Notes: generated from the sequence alone by a model not told the origin. A stretch of DNA of 64,000 nt from Hetaerina americana (GCA_022747635.1 JAKTNV010000407.1:98823-162822), one strand, 5' to 3'. Counted from the stretch's first letter, positions 34,325-46,187 are shown. Numbers and translations are program-made.

Positions 34325-34974
34325 TAAAAACACGTAAGCAATGGATTCCAAAATGGCCGACTATGTATCGATGAGTCGTTCGTTCTGAATCGATCCCAAA
34401 GTGGGAGTTTGCTAATCGTTCTTCTTTTGTTTTGGACCTAGGTGATCAACAAATTCAAATAACTTTCCACTTTTTTAAATTATTTAAACTCTCACTTAAT
34501 TAAGTGTATTCATTCTTTTGAACAAATAAAACTGTCGGAATAGCAAGATTTTAAAATATCACTTGGTTCTCTAAAAATGACACAATAAACATAATATTAC
34601 ATTGTTCGAGGCATAAGAGAATACTTTATTTATTATTTCTACGTTTACCAACAAGTTTAATCCTTTTAAAGTGATGTTGTAATAAGACAGCTGGGTTTCC
34701 GGATGAAACATTTCCTTAAAAGTGTCATTATTCAGAGAGAAAAAAATATTCATGAATTCATTAATGGCAAATATTACCTTTTAATGTGTTGATGCCTTAA
34801 GCACAAATTACTTAATACGGCATATTTAATTGCAGTCAATGAATTTTAATAAATAAAGTTGAAACAAAACCATGGCATGGATTCTTAAAAATACAACGAC
34901 TGTTAGCCAAAGGTCAAATGATTTGAAATAATTATAAAAAGGGAAGTTTGAATTGCTCTGTTTTTTATGATTTT
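34325..34974. promoter_or_regulatory. upstream region of gene B, cut by the Gypsy insertion
   Basis: Alignable with 4967-5610. It retains the complement of GCCATCTT beside the start and a TATCGATG. The alignment breaks exactly at the Gypsy target duplication and resumes at 39814. Confidence 0.4.
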
Positions 34975-35269
34975 TGTAGCGACAGACGACGCGCTCGCGC
35001 CTCGACTCTCACTTGTCCAACGATGCGCTCGAGCCTCGATTCTCAATTGTCTGCAATTGCCCTAGAGGGCCGAGCGGCAATGACCAGAATGGCCTGGCGG
35101 CAATGACTCCGCATAAGTAGTGTGCGCGCATCCACCGTAGTGTCCAGATCGAGTCCGTCAGTCGCTTCATCGAGGACCTTCCATAATGTACTCGTACTAA
35201 GTCGCCGCAATAAACCTTACTATCCAATATCACCAGCATTATTCCTACCTAACCACGTGGAACCCTACA
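34975..35269 (+). repeat. Gypsy 5' LTR
   Basis: Starts TGTAGCGACAG and ends CCCTACA. Has an extra 10 bp near its 3' end (ACGTGGAACC-type text) compared with the 3' LTR. Confidence 0.93.
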
Positions 35270-35272
35270 TTT

Positions 35273-35290
35273 TGGTGACCCCGACGTGAT
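35273..35290 (+). promoter_or_regulatory. Gypsy primer-binding site
   Basis: TGGTGACCCCGACGTGAT begins 3 nt after the 5' LTR, the place and TGG start expected for a tRNA 3'-end complement. The tRNA species is not assigned. Confidence 0.7.
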
Positions 35291-35395
35291 CTTTTCCGGC
35301 GTTTTAGGGACCACGTGGTCAGGTGACCGGAAGCATTAGTGCCGTAGTAAATACTATTTTTTGTCTGACTCGTCGATAGCTTAACGCGGGTGAAA

Positions 35396-36220
35396 ATGTC
35401 CAGCGAGGAAACCAACGCACAGTTCGCGAGAACAAGCATCCGAATTCCCCCGTTTTGGCCCGAAGATCCGGCAGTTTGGTTCGCACAGGTGGAGGGGTTA
35501 TTCCGCCTAAACGGCATTACAGAGGACTCCACTAAGTATTATTTTGTGATGTCCCAACTGTCGCAGAAGCACGCGGCCGAGGTGAGCGACATCATTATTT
35601 CTCCTCCATCGGACGGGAAATACTCCCGTCTCAAAGAGGAACTGATTCGGAGGCTGACGGCGTCCGAGGAGCAACGCATCCGCCAGCTCCTCGAACACGA
35701 GGAAATAGGCGACCGCAAGCCGTCGCAGTTTTTACGGCACCTCCGTACCCTCGCCGGACCTACCGTTCCGGATACTTTTTTACGGACGCTGTGGCTGAAT
35801 CGCCTGCCGGCCACCACGCGTGCCATTGTGACCGTCCAAGATGGCGGCGATTTGGACGGATTCGCCATTTTGGCGGATCGCGTCCACAAGGTAGCGCCCA
35901 AGCCTCAGGTATCCAGCGCGTCTATCAGCGACGCCATGCTGCAGAGGGTTGAAGAGTTGACCCGCCAGGTGGCGGCATTAGCGGCCCAGATGAGCCAGAT
36001 GTCCGCGACGGTGGTTGCACAGGTCAGCAATCCCTCCCCGATTCGTGCACGCTCGCGGTCCCGCGGACACACACGAAGCAGTTCCCGCCATCGCTCTCAC
36101 TCCCGGAACGCTGTGCGACAGGATGGAGTATGCTGGTACCATACCAGGTGGGGGGACGCAGCCCGCCGGTGCACTTCCCCCTGCACCTTCACCCCGGAAA
36201 ACCAGCAGGGCAGTCGGTAG
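35396..36220 (+). CDS. gag: Gypsy gag
   Basis: 274 residues from the ATG at 35396 (the frame is open two codons further up to a GTG). It carries a capsid-like domain with [16 protein letters not shown] near residues 20-35 and a [16 protein letters not shown] segment. An Arg/Ser-rich basic tail follows. In place of a CCHC knuckle it ends in [14 protein letters not shown]...C, a cysteine/histidine motif seen in a group of arthropod Gypsy gag proteins. It overlaps pol by 91 nt in a different frame, so pol is probably made by -1 frameshifting. A run of six G near 36151 lies in the overlap; its role is speculative. Confidence 0.9.
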   Translation: MSSEETNAQFARTSIRIPPFWPEDPAVWFAQVEGLFRLNGITEDSTKYYFVMSQLSQKHAAEVSDIIISPPSDGKYSRLKEELIRRLTASEEQRIRQLLEHEEIGDRKPSQFLRHLRTLAGPTVPDTFLRTLWLNRLPATTRAIVTVQDGGDLDGFAILADRVHKVAPKPQVSSASISDAMLQRVEELTRQVAALAAQMSQMSATVVAQVSNPSPIRARSRSRGHTRSSSRHRSHSRNAVRQDGVCWYHTRWGDAARRCTSPCTFTPENQQGSR

Positions 36221-39200
36221 ACGCGGCAGCCGATCACCGCCCTCCTGTAGGCCGCCTGTTCATAATCGACTCCACCAGCAAGAGACGGTTTCTCGTGGAT
36301 ACCGGTTCCGATCTGTGCGTATACCCTCGGGCCTTAGTTCACGGCCACCGCGAGAAGTCATCATACCAACTGTATGCAGCAAATGACAGCGTCATCGCAA
36401 CGTACGGATGCAAGGAGTTGCTCCTCAATTTCGGCTTCAGGCGGGATTTTCGATGGCGTTTTGTGGTAGCTGATGTGACAAACCCCATCATTGGCGTTGA
36501 TTTCCTTAGATTTTACGGCTTACTGGTCGACATGAAAAATCAGCGCCTCATAGATGGCATCACAACCTTGAAAGTGAGCGGAATCGCTGTGCGCGAACCT
36601 TTCCCACACATAAAAGCGCTTAAAAGTGACATGAGGTGTCATCACATCCTCGCGGATTTCCCGGAAATCACGCGGCCCGCCGGCTCACCCGAGGCCCCCC
36701 TCCACTCAACGGTCCATCACATTCGCACCACCCCAGGCCCACCGGTTTCCAGCAGACCCAGGAGATTGGCCCCCGATAAACTTCGTATAGCTAAAAACGA
36801 ATTCAGTGCCATGCTACGCGCTGGGACTGCGCGCCCGTCCGAGAGTTGTTGGTCTTCTCCCCTGCACCTCGTACCAAAGAAGGGAGACGAGTGGCGCCCC
36901 TGTGGCGATTATCGGGCGCTTAATGCGAGGACCGTCCCGGATCAGTACCCGGTGCCGCACATCGAGGATTTTGCCCACAACCTCCTCGGTAAGACAGTGT
37001 TCTCCAAAGTGGACCTAGTGCGGGCATATAATCAAATTCCCATCAACCCGGAGGACATTGGGAAGACAGCCATAACGACACCGTTTGGCCTGTACGAATT
37101 TACATGTATGACGTTCGGATTGCGAAACGCGGCCCAGACATTTCAACGCTTCTTGGACGAGGTCCTACGGGGACTGGATTTTTGTTTCGCCTACATCGAC
37201 GACATCCTGGTGGCATCCACTTCCGAGGAGGAGCACACGACCCATCTCACCCAGTTGTTCGAACGTTTGAAAAAATTTGGTGTGATTTTAAACCCCTCGA
37301 AGTGCTTGTTTTTCCAGCCGGAAGTAATTTTTTTAGGATATTCTGTGTCTGGGAAAGGCACTAGGCCGCTCCCAGAAAAAGTAGAGGCCGTTAAGAGTTT
37401 CCCTTTACCGCAAACGGTGAAAGGCCTCAGACATTTTTTGGGCCTTATAAATTTTTACCGTCGTTTCCTGCCCGGCGCCGCCACACTCCAGGCGCCATTG
37501 AGTGATCTTTTGAAGGGAAATGTTAAGGGCAAAGACCGCGTACCGTGGTGTGCTACTTCCAAGGAAGCGTTCGAGGCGTGCAAAGAGAGTATTGCACAGG
37601 CTGCACTCCTCGCTCATCCAAATGTCAACCTACCTCTGGCAGTGTTTTCCGACGCTTCGGACTTCGCCATTGGCGCGGCTCTCCAACAAAAGACGGCACA
37701 AGGATGGCAGCCTCTAGGATTTTTCTCGCGCAAGTTGAACGGCCCACAAAGGAACTACAGCCCTTATGATCGCGAGCTGTTGGCCGTGTATGACGCGGTG
37801 CGGCATTTTCGCCACATGGTCGAGGGAAGACAATTAACGATATTCACAGACCATAAACCCCTCGTTTTTGCCTTTCGCCAGAAACTTGATAAGTGCTCCC
37901 CAAGACAGTTCCGCTATTTAAATTATATTAGCCAGTACACGGTGGACATACAGTATGTCGCAGGAAAGGAGAACGTGGTCGCGGACACATTCTCGCGTGT
38001 TGAAGGAGTTTCCCCGGCGGTGCCCCACGATGTCCTCACGCAGGCACAGGAAGAGGACGAAGAACTTGCCGCACTCATCCGCACGGATTCATCCTCCCTC
38101 GCGCTCCGAAAGGTCAGCCTCCCCGACAGTGACGTGTCCCTGTACTGTGATTTTTCCACCCCAACGGCTCGACCTTTTGTCCCAACTGCATTACGGCGGA
38201 AAGTTTTCCATTCGCTCCACAGCCTATCCCACCCTGGCTGCAAGGCATCTGCGCGGCTCGTGTCGGAGCGTTTTGTTTGGCCATCAGTCAAAAAAGACTG
38301 TAGAGAGTGGGCACGAACATGTTTATCGTGCCAACGGTCAAAAGTTTCAAGACATGTTTCTGCTCCCATTGGTGTTTTCCCCACTCCCACCCGTAGGTTC
38401 GATCACGTACATTTAGACCTGATAGGTCCCCTACCCTTTTCCAGAGGTTTCCGGTACTGTGTGACGTTGATCGATCGTTCCACGAGATGGCCTGAGGCCA
38501 TCCCGATCGAGGATACAACATCCGAGGCGGTGGCGCGAGTCTTTTTCCGCGAGTGGATCTCGCGATTTGGTACCCCCGAGCGCATCACTACAGACCAGGG
38601 CCGCCAATTCGAGTGTCAGCTTTTTAGAAAGTTGGCAGACCTCTCTGGTGCCACTCACCTAAGAACGACGGCCTATCACCCAGCCTCCAACGGTCTAGTT
38701 GAGCGCCTCCACCGCCAAATGAAGGCCGCAATTCGGTGTCACGAGACAGAGGATTGGGTGGACGTACTGCCTGCCATACTTCTGGGTCTCCGTTCAGCTT
38801 GGAAGGAGGACCTAAAGAGTACCGCAGCTGAGCTGGTGTACGGAGAACCGCTGCGACTCCCGGGTGAATTCCTTTCCCCACCGCAGGACTTCAGTATGGG
38901 TGACCAAACTAGTTACGTGGTGCAGCTGAAGAAACATATGGCAAGATTAAGCCCTCAAGCCGTTACACGACATGGCGTTCGGCCAACTTTCGTTTTTAAG
39001 TCATTGAAGTCCTCATCACATGTTTTCGTGAGGGTTGACAGAGCCCGCGGCGCCTTGCAGCCGCCATACGAAGGACCCTTTGAGGTACTTCAAAGGGAGA
39101 GCAAGTTTTATTTGCTTCGCATCCGAGGCCGAGAAAGGCGAGTATCCATAGATCGCCTGAAACCGGCCTTCATCATCGCCTGTGAGATTCCACACGGAGC

Positions 39201-39417
39201 AGAGGGATCACCATCCCCTACCCTGTTATCACCGACAACGGCTACACCCGTAGTGGCATGGAGAGCTCCTTTGGCGAACCAGGCAGCCCCTCAGACAGCA
39301 CCGGCACCCCATGCAGCGCCGACACCCCAGGCTCCCATTCGCCCAGCTGAGGGGCGAGCAACCCGTTCCGGAAGGAGAGTCCGTTTCCCAGCGCATCTGA
39401 GAGACTTTTCAACGTAG
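36130..39417 (+). CDS. pol: Gypsy pol (protease, RT, RNase H, integrase)
   Basis: One uninterrupted frame of 1,095 codons, numbered here from a nominal ATG. Domains in order: aspartic protease with DTG at about 57-59; reverse transcriptase about 210-400 with YIDD at about 355; RNase H with FSDAS at about 506, DREL near 547 and TDH near 573; integrase with an HHCC zinc-binding region about 697-734, then catalytic D at about 763, D at about 822 (TDQG) and E at about 858. The C-terminal tail is Pro/Ala-rich with no chromodomain. No inactivating change is seen. Frame relative to gag is -1. Antisense frames here are shadows. Confidence 0.95.
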   Translation: MLVPYQVGGRSPPVHFPLHLHPGKPAGQSVDAAADHRPPVGRLFIIDSTSKRRFLVDTGSDLCVYPRALVHGHREKSSYQLYAANDSVIATYGCKELLLNFGFRRDFRWRFVVADVTNPIIGVDFLRFYGLLVDMKNQRLIDGITTLKVSGIAVREPFPHIKALKSDMRCHHILADFPEITRPAGSPEAPLHSTVHHIRTTPGPPVSSRPRRLAPDKLRIAKNEFSAMLRAGTARPSESCWSSPLHLVPKKGDEWRPCGDYRALNARTVPDQYPVPHIEDFAHNLLGKTVFSKVDLVRAYNQIPINPEDIGKTAITTPFGLYEFTCMTFGLRNAAQTFQRFLDEVLRGLDFCFAYIDDILVASTSEEEHTTHLTQLFERLKKFGVILNPSKCLFFQPEVIFLGYSVSGKGTRPLPEKVEAVKSFPLPQTVKGLRHFLGLINFYRRFLPGAATLQAPLSDLLKGNVKGKDRVPWCATSKEAFEACKESIAQAALLAHPNVNLPLAVFSDASDFAIGAALQQKTAQGWQPLGFFSRKLNGPQRNYSPYDRELLAVYDAVRHFRHMVEGRQLTIFTDHKPLVFAFRQKLDKCSPRQFRYLNYISQYTVDIQYVAGKENVVADTFSRVEGVSPAVPHDVLTQAQEEDEELAALIRTDSSSLALRKVSLPDSDVSLYCDFSTPTARPFVPTALRRKVFHSLHSLSHPGCKASARLVSERFVWPSVKKDCREWARTCLSCQRSKVSRHVSAPIGVFPTPTRRFDHVHLDLIGPLPFSRGFRYCVTLIDRSTRWPEAIPIEDTTSEAVARVFFREWISRFGTPERITTDQGRQFECQLFRKLADLSGATHLRTTAYHPASNGLVERLHRQMKAAIRCHETEDWVDVLPAILLGLRSAWKEDLKSTAAELVYGEPLRLPGEFLSPPQDFSMGDQTSYVVQLKKHMARLSPQAVTRHGVRPTFVFKSLKSSSHVFVRVDRARGALQPPYEGPFEVLQRESKFYLLRIRGRERRVSIDRLKPAFIIACEIPHGAEGSPSPTLLSPTTATPVVAWRAPLANQAAPQTAPAPHAAPTPQAPIRPAEGRATRSGRRVRFPAHLRDFST

Positions 39418-39510
39418 AGCTGTCCCCACCGCTCCGGACCCAGTTTCCCATTGTTTTGTTTTCCCCCTTTTCGTTTCCTTCTCTTTCGTTCCAGGATAAC
39501 CACTGTCACT

Positions 39511-39523
39511 GGTGAGGGGGTGC
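39511..39523 (+). promoter_or_regulatory. Gypsy polypurine tract
   Basis: GGTGAGGGGGTGC directly before the 3' LTR, the normal place for plus-strand priming. Confidence 0.6.
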
Positions 39524-39808
39524 TGTAGCGACAGACGACGCGCTCGCGCCTCGACTCTCACTTGTCCGACGATGCGCTCGAGCCTCGATTCTCAATTGTC
39601 TGCAATTGCCCTAGAGGGCCGAGCGGCAATGACTAGAATGGCCTGGCGGCAATGACTCCGCACAAGTAGTGTGCGCGCATCCACCGTAGTGTCCAGATCG
39701 AGTCCGTCAGTCGCTTCATCGAGGACCTTCCATAATGTACTCGTACTAAGTCGCCGCAATAAACCTTACTATCCAATATCACCAGCATTATTCCTACCTA
39801 ACCCTACA
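39524..39808 (+). repeat. Gypsy 3' LTR
   Basis: 285 bp, nearly identical to the 5' LTR apart from about three substitutions and the missing 10 bp. Followed at once by the ATTTT target duplication. Confidence 0.93.
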
Positions 39809-39813
39809 ATTTT

Positions 39814-41422
39814 CATCAGACCATTTAAATTGATAGTTCTTTTCCTCAAAACAAAGTATTTGGTATTATCCTTTTGCCCAGTAGTATGCAAAATATATGG
39901 CGTTTGTAATGTGAATTAATTAAATCCGGGTTTTCGTTAACTATAAAGAGGCAAATCCAAAGTAATGTGTGAATTAATTGTCATTCCTTATTTATAAAAG
40001 CTAAAAACTAATATTTAGATTTTTCTTAACCTGTTTACTCCAGTAAGAACTTGCTATAAATCCAAGTTTTAATGGCAGTTCTGTGTTAGTATAATAATGA
40101 ATAATAAGTTTTTATGCATGTATTTTCATTGAATTAACGATTTCATGCATCATAAAAACGCATTAATGATGCATCCTGTGGATTACTCCCAAAAATTCTT
40201 AAATCCCTCCCTTATTTGCGAATTTCTGTCCGTTTTCTATCCTGTCTCCTTAACCCGATTTTTTCTCCATACTCATATTAGAAAAGGCTCCAATTAGAAG
40301 GACAGGTGACAATAGAATAGACAACATGCCATAGTCATACTTTTCAATTTGCTCATTGTGACCCTTTTTCCCTACTCGCACCTGATAGCAGTCTCAGACA
40401 TGGACTGTATGTTGAATAGCTTCCTTTCCCATCTGCGATATAATCCTTAGAAAATATTCTCACTCACATTCGTATAATTAAAGCTAGGTGTTAGTTATTA
40501 TGGCAGCTCAAACGATCAGATTTTTTCATAATCTCAAGATGATAATTGTATAATGGCTCTATGATATAATCTTAAGATACTCTACCACCCAGATACTCCT
40601 ATACCCATTACTAGTTTATAACTCTAACAAGAGTTCTTCAAGTTAGGCTGATTTCATGAATATGACAGTGTAATATTCACCTAAGAACGTACATACTTTA
40701 CGTAAGTAAGTATGATCATATCGGAATGAATTTAAATAAATTTACCTAGGGTTAATGAAATAAATAATATTAGCATGAAGTCAATTATATATATTGGAAT
40801 ATAGTTCATAACATTTTTCGTATTTCAGAGAAGGGGACGTCAACTATCGAATACTTAATTTGGCGTGTATTCTTAAAGAAACCGAATGGGAAAACGGCAC
40901 AGTAGGACTTATAATATACTTGCATTACTTTAGGATTACGTTGGCTGATAGATGCCTGTATTATTGGTTAATCTTGAATGTTTGCATCGTAAAAATCTTT
41001 GAAATGAAAGAACGCAACAGAATTGTTTTCATTTATTTATTTAAGTGATTTCATTTATACAACAAAAGCTCATCAATATCTTAAGAAAGGCGGATTCCCA
41101 TTTTCCATTACTCAGCCTTGAATGAAATCTGAGTAATCGCGAAAAAGATTTTCATGTGTGTTATCTGGAATAAGATCCTCTCCTTCCAAAACAACCCATT
41201 CCTTTTCCATTCAAAACAACGTCGTAACAATTGAAGAACGAAATGCAAGTGGCCAGCAGACGAGTTACGTATTTTGTGTGTTACTCCTTTATTGAAAACT
41301 TAAAATGATTCGTGAAATAATGTGTGAAAAACGGCTTTGTACTTCTATAGTTGGTTTTTAGTCCAATTCTTCTGTACACTTGAAAACGATCAGCATTTCC
41401 GATAAAGCCGAATTTTAACTAT
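39814..41422. promoter_or_regulatory. upstream region of relic E2, continuing unit 1 alignment
   Basis: Colinear with about 5611-7061. With 34325-34974 it forms the former shared upstream region of the divergent pair. No gene. Confidence 0.4.
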
Positions 41423-41528
41423 GCAGAGAGTGTTTGAACAGTCGTGAAGTGTTCATTAATGTTTCGGCGAGAAGACTAATTTACAATTCATGCTGGAAAA
41501 GAAAATAGAGGATTTAATAAATGTTAAA
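41423..41528 (+). pseudogene. E2: decayed ZAD first exon, copy 1
   Basis: Sister of 7062-7166: same TTTCGGCGAGAAGACTAATT text with a broken frame, ending at a GTGAGTTC donor. Confidence 0.65.
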
Positions 41529-41977
41529 GTGAGTTCAGAAGTCTATTTCGCTAGCTTCCGCTTTAAATTATGTGTTTAAGAAATTTCCCAGATCTAACGA
41601 TTGATTGATCCTAACATTTACGAAGTAATTAATTTTTTTGTTTTCCACTCTATATCAAAGAATGCCTGTCATTCTTCATCGCCTAATAAACATGTATAAA
41701 AGGGTTGATTATTTCCATTTACCTAATTAATAGATTACAATTAAATAGCCCCAAATGTTTGGGATCGGATTAAGATTATTTATTTCAATCCTTAACTTTA
41801 CTTCTCAAATGGGTGTAACAGACGAAATGCAAATGCCCTGCTATAAAGTTGTATACTTAGTTTTTCCAGCTGTTTTAATACATTTTAATACAAGTTCAAT
41901 AAATGTTGACATATTGCATTATTTTTCTAACGTTAGATTGTCCAGTAAATCATTCGGCGTACTCTAAAACCTTCATA

Positions 41978-42112
41978 ATGTGCGATAAACACGCATTTGA
42001 AGTCTGCAGATTATGTTTTAACACTCGCGGTCTGTTGATCAATGTTTTCGGCGAGAATAGTAAATTACAAATCATGCTGGAACACACTATAGAGGATATA
42101 ATAGATGCCGAA
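41978..42112 (+). pseudogene. E2: intact-looking ZAD first exon of a broken gene
   Basis: 135 nt, ATG at 41978 to donor GAA|GTAAGT, open throughout: MCDKHAFEVCRLCF, GLLINVFGEN and an acidic helix. Length and phase equal those of C and F exon 1. The next exon is badly damaged, so the gene as a whole looks dead even though this exon retains both cysteines. Confidence 0.75.
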
Positions 42113-42293
42113 GTAAGTTCAGTTGTCTGCTTTTGGTGTTTCAAAAATTTTGTTTTTGAGATATCTTAAATGAATTGGTATTTGGTTAATATAATATATT
42201 CCGTACATTGCTGTCTAAATGTATGTTGAAGTTTAGGCGAGAGGAGTTACGTGCATTTTATTGTTAATACATGGTTATGGGATATTCTATTAG

Positions 42294-42423
42294 GTTATGG
42301 AGGATGAAAATTATCCCTGGTTGGTATGTTTTGCCATCATGGAGAAGCTAACGGAATTCTATAATCACATCCAAGAGGGGAAGCTATCTTTCAAGGAAAT
42401 ACGTATTAACCAATCGAGAAGAT
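42294..42423 (+). pseudogene. E2: damaged ZAD second exon
   Basis: The acceptor is TTAG|GTTATGG. The frame EDENYPWLVCF and KLTEFY aligns with gene C exon 2, but the second cysteine of the pair is replaced and about 14 codons covering the FKNRCAECL region are missing; total about 130 nt against 171. A functional ZAD is unlikely. Confidence 0.65.
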
Positions 42424-43036
42424 GTCAGTTGCATCTAATAATATGAACAATATTAATAAGGAGGACAAATTTGGCTAAAAATTAATATTTCCTGACATGT
42501 TCCTTGATTAAAATGTGAAAATATCATTTTATTGTCTCTGTGATCAAACGCAGTCATTTGAATTTTAATGAAAATACCACTTTTTCAGGATAGAGTAATG
42601 TAAACATTGTAATTCGAATTTGATTTTATGTACAATTTATTAAGATAGATGGTTTTGATTTTCTCAAAAGTGTTGAAAATTCAGTTTCATTGACTTTGGA
42701 ACTTGAATGACAAAAAAACACTCGCACATTGAGCAAAAATTGGCTTTTTGGGTGAAAAATATAGTCAGCCCTTCTTAGTCTTTGAAGAAGTTTGCATCAT
42801 TTATTTATTTAGTCCCATAATAGTATCAAGCCGATGACTTTGGGCAATTAAAAAACAATGTGCCTTCCTGTATAGTGCACCAATGTCACCCCAACTCTTT
42901 AGACTTTCCATATCCTCACACCGTATCTTGTCAAAGGTTCCCTTTTCTAAAAGTGAATTACCTCTGTTTATTATTTAACTAATTACATATTCGGCTGTTG
43001 TATTTCTTTGGAAAGATTAATAAAATTGATATTTGA
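42424..43036. other. no gene recognised
   Basis: AT-rich remains of an E2 intron. No clear third exon is seen. Confidence 0.4.
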
Positions 43037-43278
43037 ATAAATGAATTATGGCGTTTTAATGCTTTGTGATACATTCCTGGTGAAACTGAGGAGTATTATT
43101 CTGACAGCTTGATTGGCAGTGATTCTATTGACAAGAGGGCTGTGGCATCCCAGATGACATGATCATTGTCAAAGAGGAGGTTGACATTGCCATAACATGA
43201 TCTACTTCTCCAGTAGGGGATATTCATTCATCAATTTTTGCATCAATGCATGAAGATAGAAGTCATTGGTCAGACATG
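43037..43278 (+). pseudogene. E2: decayed acidic linker exon
   Basis: Sister of 8251-8513 with the same frameshift before GATGACATGATC and an added internal loss just before the ATG|GTAACA donor. The shared frameshift shows that the gene was already dead before the unit duplicated. Confidence 0.6.
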
Positions 43279-44177
43279 GTAACATTGTAGCTGATCATAC
43301 ATATTCCAGCATTAAAATAATGTGCATTCTTGGGGAAAATAAATTTATAATTTAAATCACTTGTACAAATTCATTCAATTCTTCACCTCCTCTCCCTTCC
43401 TAGTACTCTCCCCCTGAAAGTATAATATGACCAGCAAGCCAATGACATTGGACAAATGACAATCAGTCTGCATTACTGTATAGTGCACCAATTCCTCCCT
43501 TACTTTTTAGACTTTCCAGAGCCTCAGACAGCATTTTTACAATTCTTTTTACACTAGTTTCATTTGTGTAAACTTATAATTTAATGCTTAATTCTACTTA
43601 AATCTCAGTATTAAATATCTAACTAATACCTATCTGAGTCACCTGGCAATTTTCATGCATACCTATGTCTCTTAGTGGCATACAAGGAGAAACTAATGGC
43701 TAATCTCCATCTTTAAACTGCAGAACTCAATTCCTTTCTCCATACAGTGAATTCATGTGCATAAACTAGTCTCCGAACTAATCACCATCTCTTCTTTGCC
43801 ATTTATCTTATTACAATCTTAAATCACTATCATTTGTTACAAATGTTACTCTCCTATTTCCCTGCATGAACTCATTATTTATTATATCCTGTAATGGTGG
43901 TAAATCCTATCAATTTCTTTCTGCTTATTCTTGGTATGTAGACCAGAATGATGATCAACGGTGTCCTTTCCGTGTGCATTTCTACCAATAATAATTTATT
44001 AGTGGTTAGGTCTATGATAAATATGCTTTCATGAACATTTCATTCAACTATTTTGTCCATCCTTAATATAATATCATGACTATAATATCATAAATATCAA
44101 GGTTTCAGGGCTCATTTCTTTGTAATGCCAGGGTCCATCTAAGACAAAGCCACACAGGTTTTGAAATAAATGTTTAG
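43279..44177. other. no gene; paralogous to 8514-9650
   Basis: Colinear with unit 1 apart from the missing non-LTR fragment. Confidence 0.5.
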
Positions 44178-45360
44178 AAGTTTAATGACATGTTATTTAG
44201 ATGGAATATTTATTCACCTTATGCATGTGATTCAAAGGAAGAAAAAGTAGCAAAAATTGACCTAGAAAATAGGATTTCTTACTGGAAAGCCTGGGTTTGA
44301 GGAAGGTAGAGGCAGGGGTGTGGGAAGATGCTACTATATAGTTTGGGGAGGAAAATCACCCCCTCCATCTCTCCTTCCCCCTTCTCTCCCACACACACTT
44401 TTGAAAAACTTCTTTGAATGGACAATTTTTCATATTTTCTTCTCTTTGATTTCAGCCCTATTGTTTTAAGACTACACTTCACCTGCAAACGCCAGGGCAC
44501 ACTTCTGCCTGTCTCTGTCCCACCTCTGACTGAAGGCATGAGTTCAAGCTCCTCAGACCAAATAATATTTTAGCCAAATATCTCTTGAAATTGATTTTTT
44601 TTACAATTTACTTGTGTTCGTTAGGATGATGATTGAAATATGCAGAGATTTAAAATACTTGCTGTAAAGTTGTGTCAGCCTGTTCTGTTGTGAAATACAA
44701 GAGATGTAACTGCATATAACTCTACACAGTAAAAAACTTCAAACTTCTTCCTTTAAAAACATAAATTGTGATGAACAGAAATGCCTCTTGAGACTTGGCC
44801 TCCGCCCTATTGAACAGATATTTAGAACCCTTCGACTAAGGCTGTAAACTTTGTGAACTAGTACTAATTTTATACACATTATAATTTTGTTTAGGTAATT
44901 ACCAGTTAAGGTAGATTATGGATGGACAACTGCCAAATAAATATTTTGGGACTGCTAACAAAACAAAATCCAGGGGCATACTTTAAACTAAGTAAGAAGT
45001 TTAATGACATGTTATTTAGATGGAGTATTTAATCACCTTATGCGTATGATTCAAAGGAAGAAAGAGTAGCAAAAATTGACCTAGAAAATAAGATTATTTA
45101 CTGGAAAGCCTGTGTTTGAGGAAGGTAGAGGCAGGGGTGTGGGAAAATCACCCCCTCAATCTTTATCCCCCTCTTCTCTCCCACACACACTTTTGAAAAA
45201 CTTCTTGGAATGGACCATTTTTCATTTCCTCTTCTCTTTGATTTCAGCCCTACTGTTCTAAGAATCCACTCCACCTGCAAACACCAGGGCACACTTCTGC
45301 CTGTCTCTGTCACACCTCTGACTCTGAAGGCATGAGTTCAAGCTCCTCAGACCAACTGAG
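44178..45360. repeat. tandem duplication with an inserted intron segment
   Basis: 44178-44568 and 44996-45350 are direct repeats starting AGAAGTTTAATGACATG. Between them lies 44569-44990, an orphan copy of the intron segment found at 22590-22995 and 48725-49160. The repeated part overlaps the end of the processed-copy block. Confidence 0.7.
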
Positions 45361-45770
45361 TTCCATCACAAAGGAGTTTGGTGTTGACAAAGACAGGTTC
45401 TGCTGCTGATCCAACTTGAGTGAGTTTGTGCCGGGGGTCGGTTCGTCCCAGGGTGCCATCTCATTATTCCCATTGCACCTTGGCTCCTCTACACGAATGA
45501 CCTCTGACCCAACTGCCACATTAGCAGATGGTGCATGGCACTGCTAGAGATCCTGCCGGCATCGATCCTGTGTGGAGTTAATGAGACCTTTCTTCTCCTC
45601 CTCTTTCTTCAACTCACCCTGCATGTCGTCTGGTTTGGGTGGGTGCACAGGGAGGACAGCACATGCCTCGGCTGGTAGTGGTGCATCTCAGCAGTGCTAG
45701 CTTTTCCATCTCCTGGCCCACCCTTGGATGGGCCCATTATGTGCCAACATGTTGATTCTGAGTTAACTTG
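45114..45770 (-). pseudogene. second copy of part of the unrelated decayed gene
   Basis: Aligns with 9660-10400: the CACCAGGGCACACTTCTGCC and GGAGGACAGCACATGCCTC blocks, with many indels. It joins ZAD-ZNF finger sequence abruptly at about 45775. Confidence 0.55.
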
Positions 45771-45783
45771 GATTTTGAAGGTG

Positions 45784-45990
45784 TCATGAGCAGTTTCTGC
45801 ATCGACACTCCCTCCTCACAGCGTGCTCTGATTTCACATGTTCATGGAGATCACTTTTGCAGTCAAATTCGTTAGAGGAAGCGTCACATCTGAGTTGCCT
45901 CCCCTTCCCAAAGTGCACACGCATGACGTGAGATCTGACAAGATCATACACTGTGAATATCTTGTTGCAAATCAACCACATGTGCCAGAG
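45784..45990 (-). pseudogene. fragment of a ZAD-ZNF finger exon
   Basis: About 66 codons match the start of the finger exons of B and C (ICNKIFTVYDLVRSHVM, then LRCDASSNEFDCKSDL), but several zinc-binding cysteines are replaced and the array stops after two units. An orphan duplicate. Confidence 0.7.
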
Positions 45991-46097
45991 ATTCCCTGCA
46001 CCATCTAGCCTACTTGCCTTCCCTACATCTAGGCCACCTGAATTCCATGCACCATCTTTGTAACCTGCCTTCTTCTACATATATGCATGTGTGTGTA

Positions 46098-46098
<1 letters not shown>

Positions 46099-46186
<88 letters not shown>
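46099..46186. repeat. AT dinucleotide microsatellite
   Basis: Two (AT)n runs broken by CTGTATATATACAT. The overlapping open frames with Ile/Tyr repeats are artefacts. Confidence 0.9.

Positions 46187-46187
<1 letters not shown>

Larger units (their letters stand above)
34975..39808 (+). mobile_element. Ty3/Gypsy LTR retrotransposon, structurally complete
   Basis: 4,834 bp with TG...CA-ended LTRs of 295 and 285 bp, a 5-bp target duplication ATTTT (34970-34974 and 39809-39813), a primer-binding site right after the 5' LTR, a G-rich polypurine tract before the 3' LTR, and open gag and pol frames with all expected domains. Outside one 10-bp indel the LTRs differ at about three bases, so insertion is recent. 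No envelope frame or chromodomain is seen. It is absent at the paralogous site near 5605-5615. Confidence 0.95.

Noticed and set aside
36806..38881. Many antisense and off-frame open frames of 60-155 codons in the Gypsy pol region
   Set aside because: They are shadows of one long, GC-richer coding frame with all pol domains.
34975..39808. An endogenous retrovirus with envelope
   Set aside because: No open frame follows pol before the 3' LTR, so it is an ordinary LTR retrotransposon.
44279..45519. Minus-strand open frames of 69-86 codons
   Set aside because: They are repeated pieces of the decayed, duplicated block, broken at each end and without a start or splice context.
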